A stretch of DNA of 44,268 nt from Limimaricola cinnabarinus LL-001 (GTDB taxonomy: Bacteria > Pseudomonadota > Alphaproteobacteria > Rhodobacterales > Rhodobacteraceae), in NCBI RefSeq assembly GCF_000466965.1, contig NZ_BATB01000028.1, forward strand, positions 1 to 44,268. The letters run 5' to 3'. Positions 18,321-27,975 of the stretch are shown one piece after another. The number at the start of each line of letters is the position of its first letter. Within the stretch, counting starts at the first letter, position 1. The notes beneath the pieces are model-generated. The model was not told the origin of the DNA and ran no database searches. It saw only the letters and a list, made by a program, of their open reading frames with translations. Position numbers and translations under genes: made by a program.

Positions 18321-19160
18321 ATGCAGCGTCACAAAAGCCCTCTCGCCGTTCTCGCCGCCATCGTGCTGGGTACGCTCGCGCCGAATGCGGCTGGCGCGCT
18401 GACCGCACAGGAGATCGATCGGCTCGTCAAGGCGCTGTCGCTCGACGAGATCACGGCGGTGATGCGCGAGGAGGGCCTCTCCTATGGCGCGGATCTGGGC
18501 GCGGAGCTTTTCGCGCAGGGCCGATCCGGTTGGGGCGAAGAGTTGGCGCGGATCTATGACGCGCGGGCGATGCAGGACGCGCTGGCGCGGGGGCTCGAGG
18601 AGGGGTTGGTGGGTCACGAGATCGGCCCGGTGCTCGCCTTCTTCGAAACCGGGCCGGGCGCGCGATTCTCGAGGCTCGAGGCATCGGCACGGCGCGCCAT
18701 GCTGGACCCCGATGTCGAGGCCGGGGCCGAGATGTCGGCCGCGGAGGCAATGGACGCAGAGACAGAACGGTTCGCGCTGATCGATTCTTTCGTCGCGACG
18801 AACAACTTGATCGAGATCAATGTCGCGGGCGCGCTCAACGCGAGCCTCGCCTTTTCCCGGGCGCTGCTCGACGGCGGAGCCTTTGGCGGCGCCATGGGAG
18901 AGAGTGAGATGCTGGGCGACATCTGGCTGCAGGAGCCGCAGATCCGGCGCGACACTACTGAATGGCTCTATGCCTTTCTGAACCTCGCCTATGGCCCGGC
19001 GACGACCGAGGAGTTGGAGGCTTATGTCGCCTTCTCGCAAACGCCTGCGGGGCGCGATCTCAACAAGGCGCTTTTTGCTGCCTATGATGCGATGCTGATC
19101 GGCATCTCGCGGGATCTGGGTGAGACGGCGGCGCGGCTGATGGCCGGGCAGGAGATCTGA
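18321..19160 (+). CDS. Secreted DUF2059-like protein
   Basis: The 279-residue protein has a signal peptide (about 1-26, ending ALTAQ region) and is otherwise a helical, acidic protein. Two similar segments can be seen: GHEIGPVLAFFETGPGARFS near residues 95-115 and TTEELEAYVAFSQTPAGRDL near 230-250. Both match the DUF2059 pattern, in which a helix precedes a (F/Y)-x-(S/T)-P-x-G turn. The function of DUF2059 is not known; a periplasmic location is inferred. The start at 18321 has GGAGA upstream; the frame is open to 18183, but the signal peptide fixes the start. It converges on the lipoprotein gene with no gap. Confidence 0.75.
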   Translation: MQRHKSPLAVLAAIVLGTLAPNAAGALTAQEIDRLVKALSLDEITAVMREEGLSYGADLGAELFAQGRSGWGEELARIYDARAMQDALARGLEEGLVGHEIGPVLAFFETGPGARFSRLEASARRAMLDPDVEAGAEMSAAEAMDAETERFALIDSFVATNNLIEINVAGALNASLAFSRALLDGGAFGGAMGESEMLGDIWLQEPQIRRDTTEWLYAFLNLAYGPATTEELEAYVAFSQTPAGRDLNKALFAAYDAMLIGISRDLGETAARLMAGQEI

Positions 19161-19490
19161 TCACCCGCCCCAAAGCAGCAGCGACGTGACAAGCGCGCCG
19201 GGGTTGCTTTCGAAAAGCCCCAGATCGCCGGTGAGCTGAAGCCTGCGGGCCGGGCGATCGGCGAGCGGCACACCCGCCGCATCGAAGGCGCGCTCCAGCG
19301 CGGGGCCTCCGCCTCGGGAGATGTCGTCCAGCACGGATGCGAAATTGCCTTTCACGGCGATCTCGACCGCGCCCCGGCGGGCGTTGTCCTGCGCCGTGGC
19401 AGGCAGCAGCGTGGAGCGCAGGCCTGGCAGCGCGCCAGGCGCGCAGGCGGGCAGGGCGGCGAGGAGCAGCAGGAGGGGAAGAGCGCGCAT
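19161..19490 (-). CDS. Small putative lipoprotein of unknown function
   Basis: The 109-residue protein starts with a lipoprotein signal, MRALPLLLLLAALPACAPG, whose lipobox LPAC would make Cys16 the lipidated residue. The mature part (GAVEIAVKGNFASVLDDISR and then DRPARRLQLTGDLGLFESNP) suggests a small folded domain with alternating strands and helices, which I cannot assign. A leader AAGGACCGTC precedes the ATG at 19490. The stop codon directly abuts that of the DUF2059-like gene. Its promoter region is shared back-to-back with that of rplU. Confidence 0.7.
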   Translation of the reverse strand: MRALPLLLLLAALPACAPGALPGLRSTLLPATAQDNARRGAVEIAVKGNFASVLDDISRGGGPALERAFDAAGVPLADRPARRLQLTGDLGLFESNPGALVTSLLLWGG

Positions 19491-19508
19491 GACGGTCCTT
19501 TCGCGGGG

Positions 19509-19537
19509 TTGACTTGGGATACCGCCTCGTTGATAAG
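19509..19537 (+). promoter_or_regulatory. Candidate promoter of rplU-rpmA
   Basis: TTGACT (19509-19514) and GATAAG (19532-19537) with a 17-base spacer give a good sigma-70 layout. The start of transcription would be near 19544, leaving a leader of about 165 bases before rplU. Confidence 0.5.
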
Positions 19538-19572
19538 CCCGCATCCCGGCAAGACCCCTTGTCACGGGATGA

Positions 19573-19625
19573 GCGGCTATCCGCAAGGCAAGCCGCGGTT
19601 TTCAATGACCGCCCCGATCGGGGCG
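19573..19625 (+). promoter_or_regulatory. Structured rplU leader, possible attenuator
   Basis: GCGGCT (19573-19578) can pair with AGCCGC (19591-19596), followed at once by GGTTTT (19597-19602), the form of a small intrinsic terminator. A perfect 16-base palindrome, CGCCCCGATCGGGGCG (19610-19625), comes next and could compete or act as an operator. Ribosomal protein operons are often autoregulated through leaders, but no L21 leader of this shape is known to me. Confidence 0.35.
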
Positions 19626-19707
19626 CGCAGTCCGACGGTGGGGCCAAAAGCTCCGGAAACGCCCCGTATGGGGGACCCAAGCGACGCGGTATACGAAGGA
19701 ACGACAC

Positions 19708-20307
19708 ATGTTTGCGGTTCTCAAGACCGGCGGCAAGCAGTACAAAGTGGCCTCGGGCGATGTGCTCCGGGTCGAAAAGCTGGCTGCAGATGCGGGTGAC
19801 ACCGTCCAGTTCAACGACATTCTGATGATCGGCGATGCCATCGGCGCGCCCTTCGTCGCGGGTGCGGGCGTTCAGGCCGAAGTGATCGACCAGATCAAGG
19901 GCGAGAAGGTCATCCACTTCGTGCGCCGTCGCCGGAAGCACTCGTCCAAGCGCACCAAGGGCCATCGCCAGCAGCTGACGCTGATCCGCGTCACCGACCT
20001 GCTGGCCGACGGCGCCGACAAGTCGGGCGTCAAGGCCGCGATCGGTGCGGGCTCCGCGCCGCGTTCGACCGAAACCGCCCCCGCGGCCAAGCCCGCCAAG
20101 GCTGCTGCATCGGGCGACGATCTCAAGAAGCTCTCGGGCGTCGGCCCGGCGCTCGAGAAGAAGCTGATCGAAGCTGGTGTTACCAGCTTTGCTCAGATCG
20201 CCGGTTGGTCGGAAGCGGACGTCGCCCGCTACGATGAAGAGCTTGGCCTCAAGGGCAAGATCGAGAAAGAGGGCTGGGTTGCCCAGTCCCAGGACCTCAA
20301 GGCCTAA
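19708..20307 (+). CDS. rplU: 50S ribosomal protein L21 with C-terminal helix-hairpin-helix extension
   Basis: Residues 1 to about 103 are a standard L21, a 23S rRNA-binding protein of the large subunit: [34 protein letters not shown] and [11 protein letters not shown]. Ordinary bacterial L21 ends about here. A linker rich in Ala, Pro and Lys (104-137) follows, then a domain of about 60 residues with [20 protein letters not shown], a helix-hairpin-helix signature of the kind found in DNA- and RNA-binding proteins. The extension resembles tails seen on L21 of related alphaproteobacteria; its role is unknown. The ATG is preceded by GAAGGAACGACAC. It lies 12 bases before rpmA. Confidence 0.95.
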   Translation: MFAVLKTGGKQYKVASGDVLRVEKLAADAGDTVQFNDILMIGDAIGAPFVAGAGVQAEVIDQIKGEKVIHFVRRRRKHSSKRTKGHRQQLTLIRVTDLLADGADKSGVKAAIGAGSAPRSTETAPAAKPAKAAASGDDLKKLSGVGPALEKKLIEAGVTSFAQIAGWSEADVARYDEELGLKGKIEKEGWVAQSQDLKA

Positions 20308-20319
20308 GGAGAGAGACAC

Positions 20320-20588
20320 ATGGCACATAAAAAAGCAGGCGGCTCCTCCCGCAACGGGCGCGACAGCGCCGGACGCCGTCTCGGCGTCAAGAAGTTCGGC
20401 GGCGAAGCGTGATCCCGGGCAACATCATCATGCGCCAGCGTGGCACGAAGATGTGGCCGGGCGCCGGCGTCGGCATGGGCCGCGACCACACCATCTTCGC
20501 GACCGAGGAAGGCCGCGTGACCTTCCACAAGGGTCTCAAGGGCCGCACCTTCATCTCGGTGCTCCCGGTCGCCGAGGCCGCCGAGTAA
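20320..20588 (+). CDS. rpmA: 50S ribosomal protein L27, frameshifted as given
   Basis: L27 lines the peptidyl transferase centre through its N-terminal tail. The first 30 codons read [20 protein letters not shown] and on to KKFGGEA, then a TGA at 20410-20412 interrupts. The rest, from [20 protein letters not shown] through [18 protein letters not shown] to VAEAAE, continues in the -1 frame up to the TAA at 20586-20588. One more G (GCG-GTG instead of GCGTG) restores a normal 89-residue L27. L27 loss severely impairs growth in bacteria, so a missing base in the sequence is far more likely than a true mutation. A strong AAGGAGAGAG site precedes the ATG. Confidence 0.93.
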
Positions 20589-20614
20589 CGCCGGACCTCG
20601 ATGTGACGACAGCG

Positions 20615-20645
20615 ACGGGGGATCGGTGAGAAACCGGTCCCCCGT
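20615..20645 (+). terminator. Terminator after rpmA
   Basis: Arms ACGGGGGATCGGT (20615-20627) and ACCGGTCCCCCGT (20633-20645) pair over 13 bases with one T-G pair and a GAGAA loop. It lies 26 bases after the rpmA stop and is followed by only two T. Confidence 0.65.
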
Positions 20646-20739
20646 TCGCATTATGAACATAGATGTCGCCCATAAGGGCGCCATGAGTCCCCGGCGCAGA
20701 ACCGGGGCCCGAGCAGCAGGGAAGCGGAGGAGGCGGCCC

Positions 20740-21288
20740 ATGAGAAGCAATGACATCAAGGTGAGCGACGGCCAGCCGGTGATCGAGGCGGAGCGTTTCG
20801 TGCTGCGGCCGCTGCGTCGCTCCGACGAGGGGTTGATCGCGCATTATGCCGCCGATCCGCGTGTCGCGCGCGGCACGCGCCGGATTCCGCATCCGCTGCC
20901 TCCGGGCACAGTGACCCAACTGATCGAGCGGGCGCAGCGTCCCGACCGCACCGAAGATGTCTGGGTCATCGACGGCTCCGAGAACGCCTTGGCCGAGGTC
21001 TTGGGCCTCGTGACGCTGACTCGCATGGATCGTGGTCAGTCCGAGGTGCATTACTGGGTTGCGCCCGCCTTCTGGAATACGGGCTTCGCTTCCGAAGCGC
21101 TGCGCGCGCTGATCAACGTCAACCCGCATGGCGCGGCGCAGGTCTTTGCCGAGGTGTTTCAGGACAATGCCGTCTCGGCCCGCGTCCTGACCAATTGCGG
21201 TTTCGAATATCTGGGCGATGCCGAGGCCTACTCGGTCGCCCGTGGCGCCACCGCGCCAACATGGACATATGCATTGAAGATCGAATGA
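20740..21288 (+). CDS. GNAT-family N-acetyltransferase (RimJ/RimL-like)
   Basis: The 182-residue protein is a GNAT acetyltransferase of the RimJ/RimL type: ERFVLRPLRRSDEGLIAHYA at the start, VHYWVAPAFWNTGFASEALR as the acetyl-CoA binding motif A, and NAVSARVLTNCGFEYLGDAE near the C-terminus. These enzymes acetylate protein N-termini or small amines; the substrate is unknown here. The ATG at 20740 has a strong GGAGGAGGC site; the frame is open to 20626 but without a binding site there. The position directly behind rplU-rpmA is suggestive of a ribosomal role but does not prove it. It overlaps the next GNAT gene by four bases. Confidence 0.87.
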   Translation: MRSNDIKVSDGQPVIEAERFVLRPLRRSDEGLIAHYAADPRVARGTRRIPHPLPPGTVTQLIERAQRPDRTEDVWVIDGSENALAEVLGLVTLTRMDRGQSEVHYWVAPAFWNTGFASEALRALINVNPHGAAQVFAEVFQDNAVSARVLTNCGFEYLGDAEAYSVARGATAPTWTYALKIE

Positions 21289-21815
21289 CCCAGGAACTGA
21301 TGACCGAACGACTCCGGCTCCGGCCGGTCTGCAAGGCCGATGTCGAGGCGATCCACGCCGCCCTTCAGGACATCGAGATCGCCCGCTGGCTGAGCCGCGT
21401 GCCCTATCCCTATGGCCGCGACGACGCCGAATGGTTCGCGGGAGAGGTCGAGGCAGGCCGAATTCCGGCCTATGCGGTGATCGACGCCGACGGCTTTGCC
21501 GGGGTCATCGCGATCGATCCGACGCTGGGCTACTGGTTCGCGCGCGACCGCTGGGGCCGGGGCTATGCCACCGAGGCCGGGCGGGCGCTGCTCGATGCGC
21601 ATTTCTCGAACGGCAACGCCGAAGCGGTCGAGGCGGGATATTACGACGACAACGCAGGCTCGGGCCGCGTGCTCGACAAGCTCGGTTTCGAGCTGGTGGG
21701 ACCGCAGATGCTGCCGTCCATGGTGCTTGGCCACGACGTGCCGGGCCAGAAGACGCGGCTCACCCGGGCGCGCTGGAATGTGCTGCGGGCACAGGAACGC
21801 ACCGCGGCTGCCTGA
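21285..21815 (+). CDS. GNAT-family N-acetyltransferase (second of a pair)
   Basis: The 176-residue protein is a second RimJ/RimL-type GNAT: LMTERLRLRPVCKADVEAIH, IARWLSRVPYPYGRDDAEWF, the acetyl-CoA motif LGYWFARDRWGRGYATEAGR, and YYDDNAGSGRVLDKLGFELV. It is only distantly similar to the preceding GNAT, so the two were probably not produced by a recent duplication. The ATG at 21285 overlaps the previous stop (ATGA), so both are probably made from one mRNA. The substrate is unknown. A strong hairpin follows at 21821-21852. Confidence 0.87.
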   Translation: MTQELMTERLRLRPVCKADVEAIHAALQDIEIARWLSRVPYPYGRDDAEWFAGEVEAGRIPAYAVIDADGFAGVIAIDPTLGYWFARDRWGRGYATEAGRALLDAHFSNGNAEAVEAGYYDDNAGSGRVLDKLGFELVGPQMLPSMVLGHDVPGQKTRLTRARWNVLRAQERTAAA

Positions 21816-21820
21816 CCAGT

Positions 21821-21852
21821 CGCGGGGGAGCGGCGACTGCCGCTCCCCCGCG
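21821..21852. terminator. Strong hairpin between the GNAT pair and obgE
   Basis: Perfect 14-bp stem: CGCGGGGGAGCGGC (21821-21834) and GCCGCTCCCCCGCG (21839-21852) around a GACT loop, starting five bases after the GNAT stop and ending 63 bases before obgE. There is no T run, so it could instead be an mRNA-stabilising or processing hairpin. Confidence 0.6.
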
Positions 21853-21861
21853 CGCCCTTGA

Positions 21862-24050
<2,189 letters not shown>

Positions 24051-24103
24051 CGCACCTTCCATCTTCTCGACAGATCCGAAATCAGCGTCCGAAAGGAACC
24101 CGC

Positions 24104-25369
24104 ATGACCGATCACACCGACATTCCCGCCTTGATGAAGGATATCGGTGAGCGTGCCCGCGCCGCCGCCGCCGAGTTGGCCTTTGCCAAGCCCGAAGCCA
24201 AAAAGACCGCCCTCGAAGCCGCCGCCGAGGAGGTGTTGCGCCGCCGCGAGGAGATCAAGGAGGCCAACGCCAAGGATCAGAGCTTTGCCACCGAAAAGGG
24301 CATCAGCCCGGCAATGATGGACCGGCTCAAGCTCGATGACGACCGCATCCAATCCATCGTGGATGGTTTGCGCGCCATTGCGGGGCAGGACGATCCGGTA
24401 GGCGCGGTGCTCACCGAATGGGACATGCCATCGGGCCTCAACATCCGCCGCGTGCGTACGCCGCTCGGCGTGGTCGGCGTGATCTACGAAAGCCGTCCCA
24501 ACGTGACAGCCGACGCGGGCGCTCTGTGCCTCAAGGCGGGCAATGCCGTGATCCTGCGCGGCGGCTCCGAGGGGCTCAACTCCTCGACGATCCTGACCGA
24601 GTGCCTGAAGACCGGCCTTGAGAAGGCCGGGCTGCCGACCGATGCGATCCAGCTGGTGCCGACCCGCGACCGCGCCGCCGTCTCGGAGATGCTGAAGGCT
24701 ACGGACCATATCGACGTGATTGTGCCGCGCGGCGGCAAGGGCCTCGTCGGGCTGGTGCAGCGTGAGGCCCGGGTGCCGGTCTTCGCCCATCTCGAAGGCA
24801 TCGTGCACATCTATGTCGACAAGGCCGCCGATCCCAAGAAGGCGCTCGAAGTCGTGCTCAACGCCAAGACCCGTCGCACCGGCATCTGCGGCGCCGCCGA
24901 ATGCCTGTTGGTGCATGAGGACCTCAAGGACAGCCTTGGCCGCGACATCGTCACAGCGCTCGTCAAGGCGGGTGTCAACGTGCATGCCGCGCCCGAATTC
25001 GCCGATGTCGTGGGCACGACCCCCGCGACCGAGGATGATTGGGGCCGCGAGTATCTGGACATGGATATTGCGGCAAAGACCGTCCGCGATGTCGACGGCG
25101 CAATCGAGCATATCCGCGCCTACAGCTCGAACCATACCGACGGCATCCTGACCGAGGACAAGGCGACCGCCGAGCGGTTCTTCGAGCGGGTCGATAGCGC
25201 GATCCTCGTGCATAACGCCTCGACCCAGTTCGCCGATGGTGGTGAATTCGGCATGGGGGCCGAGATTGGCATCGCCACCGGCAAGATGCATGCGCGCGGC
25301 CCCGTGGGGGCCGAGCAGCTGACCAGCTTCAAGTATCTCGTCGTCGGTGACGGCGCGGTTCGCAGCTGA
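24104..25369 (+). CDS. proA: Gamma-glutamyl phosphate reductase
   Basis: ProA reduces gamma-glutamyl phosphate with NADPH to glutamate semialdehyde, the second step of proline synthesis. The 421-residue aldehyde-dehydrogenase-fold protein has [38 protein letters not shown], and the catalytic cysteine in [12 protein letters not shown], then SNHTDGI and [21 protein letters not shown] clear GAAAGGAACCCGC precedes the ATG. It follows proB by 53 bases; the stop codon abuts the stop of the oppositely oriented chpT. Confidence 0.97.
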   Translation: MTDHTDIPALMKDIGERARAAAAELAFAKPEAKKTALEAAAEEVLRRREEIKEANAKDQSFATEKGISPAMMDRLKLDDDRIQSIVDGLRAIAGQDDPVGAVLTEWDMPSGLNIRRVRTPLGVVGVIYESRPNVTADAGALCLKAGNAVILRGGSEGLNSSTILTECLKTGLEKAGLPTDAIQLVPTRDRAAVSEMLKATDHIDVIVPRGGKGLVGLVQREARVPVFAHLEGIVHIYVDKAADPKKALEVVLNAKTRRTGICGAAECLLVHEDLKDSLGRDIVTALVKAGVNVHAAPEFADVVGTTPATEDDWGREYLDMDIAAKTVRDVDGAIEHIRAYSSNHTDGILTEDKATAERFFERVDSAILVHNASTQFADGGEFGMGAEIGIATGKMHARGPVGAEQLTSFKYLVVGDGAVRS

Positions 25370-25963
25370 TCAAAGCCTGATTTCGATCCCGTGCTCGCCC
25401 GTCTCGATCGACGCCGGGCGGGCACGGGCGCGCAGCAGGGCCGCGGCCGCCGCGAATTGCACTTCGCCGGGTCTGGCGTCGCTCGTCACCTCGAGGCCGC
25501 GCAGCCGGTTCCAAGCATCTGCTTCGATCCGGAGCCGTGGCCCATGCCCGCGCAGCCGAAGTGCATCGACCGACCCGTCGACCGTGATGCTGCCGCCATA
25601 GGGAAGTGCCGCTTCAAGGCAGGCGATGAGCAGCAGGGCCAGCTTCGCACGGTCGCGTGTCAGATCCTCGGTCACCTCCCAATCAAGGCGCAGGCGGCCG
25701 CTGCGCGACACCGCGTCGAGAATCGACACGACCTCGTTCCTGCCGATGATCTGTCGTGTCGTGGCGACACCGTAGGCAAGGCGGAAAAAGCGGATGCGGG
25801 CGAGGGCGCTCTCCACGCTCTCGGAGATCAGGGACAGCTCGGGCCCGGGCGGGGCGGTCAACGCCAGAAGCTCCACCCCATTGCCGATCGCGCTTAGCGG
25901 GCTGATAAGATCGTGGCACAGGCGCGAAGCGATCAGCGCGCCGAGATCCGGATCATCGCTCAT
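25370..25963 (-). CDS. chpT: Histidine phosphotransferase ChpT
   Basis: ChpT passes phosphate from the hybrid kinase CckA to the cell-cycle regulators CtrA and CpdR in alphaproteobacteria. The 197-residue protein begins with the diagnostic helix IASRLCHDLISPLSAIGNGV, with the phosphoacceptor His in CHDLISP, followed by a degenerate HATPase-like domain. ARIRFFRLAYG and LLLIACLEAALPYGGSITVD are recognisable, and the ATP-binding motifs are absent, as in ChpT (DUF2328). I used the ATG at 25963, where family similarity starts. The DUF3553 gene runs away from it only 30 bases upstream, so the two must share a promoter zone. Confidence 0.9.
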   Translation of the reverse strand: MSDDPDLGALIASRLCHDLISPLSAIGNGVELLALTAPPGPELSLISESVESALARIRFFRLAYGVATTRQIIGRNEVVSILDAVSRSGRLRLDWEVTEDLTRDRAKLALLLIACLEAALPYGGSITVDGSVDALRLRGHGPRLRIEADAWNRLRGLEVTSDARPGEVQFAAAAALLRARARPASIETGEHGIEIRL

Positions 25964-25993
25964 GGCGTGTTCCCAAGACAGCAGGAGGCCGCG

Positions 25994-26179
25994 ATGGCCG
26001 ATTTGAATTCCATTCTCACGCCGGGCATGATCGTGCGCCATCCCGATCGTCCCGAATGGGGCAATGGCCAGATCCAGTCCAACATCGGTGGCCGCATTAC
26101 CGTGAATTTTCGCGAAGAGGGCAAGGTGGTGCTCGATGGGTCCAAGGTGGCGCTTGTCCTTGTATCGGCGAGTGACTGA
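25994..26179 (+). CDS. DUF3553 small protein
   Basis: A 61-residue protein that is a single DUF3553 domain: LTPGMIVRHPDRPEWGNGQI, then a strand-rich NIGGRITVNFREEGKVVLDG. The pattern (start of a small beta barrel with GxxVxHxxxxxWGxGxV) resembles the short barrel at the C-terminus of UvrD-type helicases and in other RNA polymerase contact domains. As a stand-alone protein its role is not known to me. GCAGGAGGCCGCG immediately before the ATG fixes the start. It is divergent from chpT. Confidence 0.85.
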   Translation: MADLNSILTPGMIVRHPDRPEWGNGQIQSNIGGRITVNFREEGKVVLDGSKVALVLVSASD

Positions 26180-26306
26180 ATTCAACCCAAGGTAGCGAAC
26201 CGTCGCCACCTGTCAACGACTGAGGCGAGCCGGCGCAGTCTTGTTGCCAAGCGGGGCGACCCCGCCTAGAACCCGGAGGCAACATCCCGATCCGGAGACC
26301 GCCCTC

Positions 26307-26342
26307 ATGGCGCCTGTGCCGAGTCCGATCCGACGCCGATGA
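26307..26342 (+). CDS. Possible 11-codon leader ORF coupled to olsB
   Basis: ATG at 26307 has a good site, GGAG at 26294-26297 nine bases away, and encodes MAPVPSPIRRR before TGA at 26340-26342. The TGA overlaps the olsB ATG (26339-26341) as ATGA, while olsB itself has no Shine-Dalgarno sequence. This is the layout of translational coupling from a leader peptide. Whether the peptide is made is unknown; chance occurrence is possible. Confidence 0.35.
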   Translation: MAPVPSPIRRR

Positions 26343-27100
26343 TCCTGTCCTCTCCTGTCCTGTCGGTGCGGCTTGCCCGTGACGCGGCCGAGCATGCCGA
26401 GGCCGAGCGTCTGCGCTACGATATCTTCGTGCGTGAACTGGGCGGCGATGGTGAGATGGTCGATCACGAGGCGGGCCGCGAGCGCGACCGCTTCGACGCG
26501 GTGACCGAGCAATTGCTCCTGATCGACGAGGCGCGGCCCGAAGGCGCACGCATCGTCGGGCTCTACCGCCTGCTCGACGACGAGGGCGCTGCGCGGATGG
26601 GGCAGTTCTATACCGAGGACGAGTTCGACCTCGCCCCGCTCAAGCGCTCCGGGCGGCGGCTGCTGGAGCTGGGGCGCTCTTGCCTGCATCGCGACTACCG
26701 GGGCGGCACGGCGATGTTCCGGTTGTGGCAGGGATTGGCCGCGCATATCGAGGCGCGCGGCATCGAGATCCTGTTCGGCACCGCTTCGTTCCAAGGGGCC
26801 GATCCGCGCGCGCATCTCGGGCCGCTGGCGCTTTTGGGCCGAGATCACCTCGCCCCGCCCGAATTGCGGGTGACGAGCCGGCAGGTAGATCATGACGCGA
26901 TGCCGGTGGTCGCAGATCTCGACCGGGCGGCGGCGATGCGGGTGATGCCGCCCTTGATCAAGGCCTATCTGCGGATCGGCGGCCGGGTCGGGCAGGGCAT
27001 GTTCTCGGACCGCGCCTTCAACACCACGGATGTCTGCATGATCCTCGACATGAACCTGGCCCATGCGGGCCAGCGCGCCCGCTACGGCGCGCGCGGATGA
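26339..27100 (+). CDS. olsB: Ornithine N-acyltransferase OlsB (lyso-ornithine lipid synthesis)
   Basis: OlsB transfers a 3-hydroxyacyl group from ACP to ornithine, forming lyso-ornithine lipid. The 253-residue protein is of the acyl-homoserine-lactone-synthase-like GNAT fold: RLRYDIFVRELGGDGEMVDH, the AGRERDRFD region, GRRLLELGRSCLHRDYRGGT (acyl donor site), GIEILFGTASFQGADPRAH and MPPLIKAYLRIGGRVGQGMF with FNTTDVCMI. This series is typical of OlsB. The ATG overlaps a short upstream ORF, and its stop overlaps the olsA start (ATGA), so olsB-olsA form the standard ornithine lipid operon. Confidence 0.93.
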   Translation: MILSSPVLSVRLARDAAEHAEAERLRYDIFVRELGGDGEMVDHEAGRERDRFDAVTEQLLLIDEARPEGARIVGLYRLLDDEGAARMGQFYTEDEFDLAPLKRSGRRLLELGRSCLHRDYRGGTAMFRLWQGLAAHIEARGIEILFGTASFQGADPRAHLGPLALLGRDHLAPPELRVTSRQVDHDAMPVVADLDRAAAMRVMPPLIKAYLRIGGRVGQGMFSDRAFNTTDVCMILDMNLAHAGQRARYGARG

Positions 27101-27975
27101 ACGGCGCGCCCGAGCCCCTGACCTGGCACGGGGTCGAACCCGCGCCATGGGACGGCCCCGATCCGGCCGGTTGGCTGCGCGTGGCGTGGCGCGCCCCGCT
27201 TCTGGGCGGCGTCATGCTGCTGGCGCTGGCGGTGTCGCTGGCGCTACGACCGCTGGAGCGGCGGATCTGGGGGCTGAGCCGCCCGGTCACCTCGCGCATC
27301 ACCCAAGGGGCCTGCCGCGCGGCCCTTGCGATCCTGGGGCTGCGGCTGGGGCTGACCGGCCGCCCGATGGAGGGGCACGGGGCGATGGTCGCCAACCATG
27401 CGTCTTGGCTCGACATCTTCGCGCTCAACGCCAAGGCTTCGGTCTATTTCGTGTCCAAGGCCGAGGTGGCGGGCTGGCCCGGCATCGGCTGGCTGGCGCG
27501 CGCCACGGGCACCGTCTTCATCCGCCGCGAGCGGCGTGAGGCCGCCGCGCAGGTGCGTCTGATGCGCGAGCGGCTGGCGCATGGCCACCGGCTGGTGTTC
27601 TTCCCCGAGGGCACCTCGACCGACGGGCGGCGGGTGCTGCCGTTCAAGGCGACGCTTTTCGCGGCCTTCCTGTCGCCCGATCAGCCGAACCTCGAGATTC
27701 AGCCGGTGAGCGTGGTCTACCGCGCACCCCAAGGCCGGGACGTGCGGTTCTATGGCTGGTGGGGCGACATGGAGTTCGGGCCGCACATGCTGCGGATGCT
27801 GTCGGCGCGGCGGCATGGGCGGATCGAGGTGATCTATCACCCGGCCTTGCGGGTCGCCGACCATCCCGACCGCAAGGCGCTGGCGCGCAAGCTCGAGGGC
27901 GTCGTGCGCGCCGGGCTGGAGAGCGCCGGCGCGCTGGAGCAACCGGCAGTTCAGCCCGCCATGGCCGATGCATAG
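27097..27975 (+). CDS. olsA: Lyso-ornithine lipid acyltransferase OlsA (PlsC family)
   Basis: OlsA adds the second, ester-linked acyl chain to lyso-ornithine lipid; some members also act on lysophosphatidic acid. The 292-residue protein has a membrane helix near residues 38-55 and the LPLAT/PlsC motifs: NHASWLDIF (block I, catalytic His and Asp), GTVFIRRERR (block II), FFPEGTSTDG (block III) and IQPVSVVYR (block IV). It begins in an ATGA overlap with olsB. The 3' end overlaps the oppositely oriented thiE-like gene by 25 bases. Confidence 0.92.
   Translation: MNGAPEPLTWHGVEPAPWDGPDPAGWLRVAWRAPLLGGVMLLALAVSLALRPLERRIWGLSRPVTSRITQGACRAALAILGLRLGLTGRPMEGHGAMVANHASWLDIFALNAKASVYFVSKAEVAGWPGIGWLARATGTVFIRRERREAAAQVRLMRERLAHGHRLVFFPEGTSTDGRRVLPFKATLFAAFLSPDQPNLEIQPVSVVYRAPQGRDVRFYGWWGDMEFGPHMLRMLSARRHGRIEVIYHPALRVADHPDRKALARKLEGVVRAGLESAGALEQPAVQPAMADA

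Noticed and set aside
20400-20420. Programmed -1 frameshift in rpmA
   Set aside because: No slippery heptamer or downstream pseudoknot is present, and four other genes here show the same kind of base loss.
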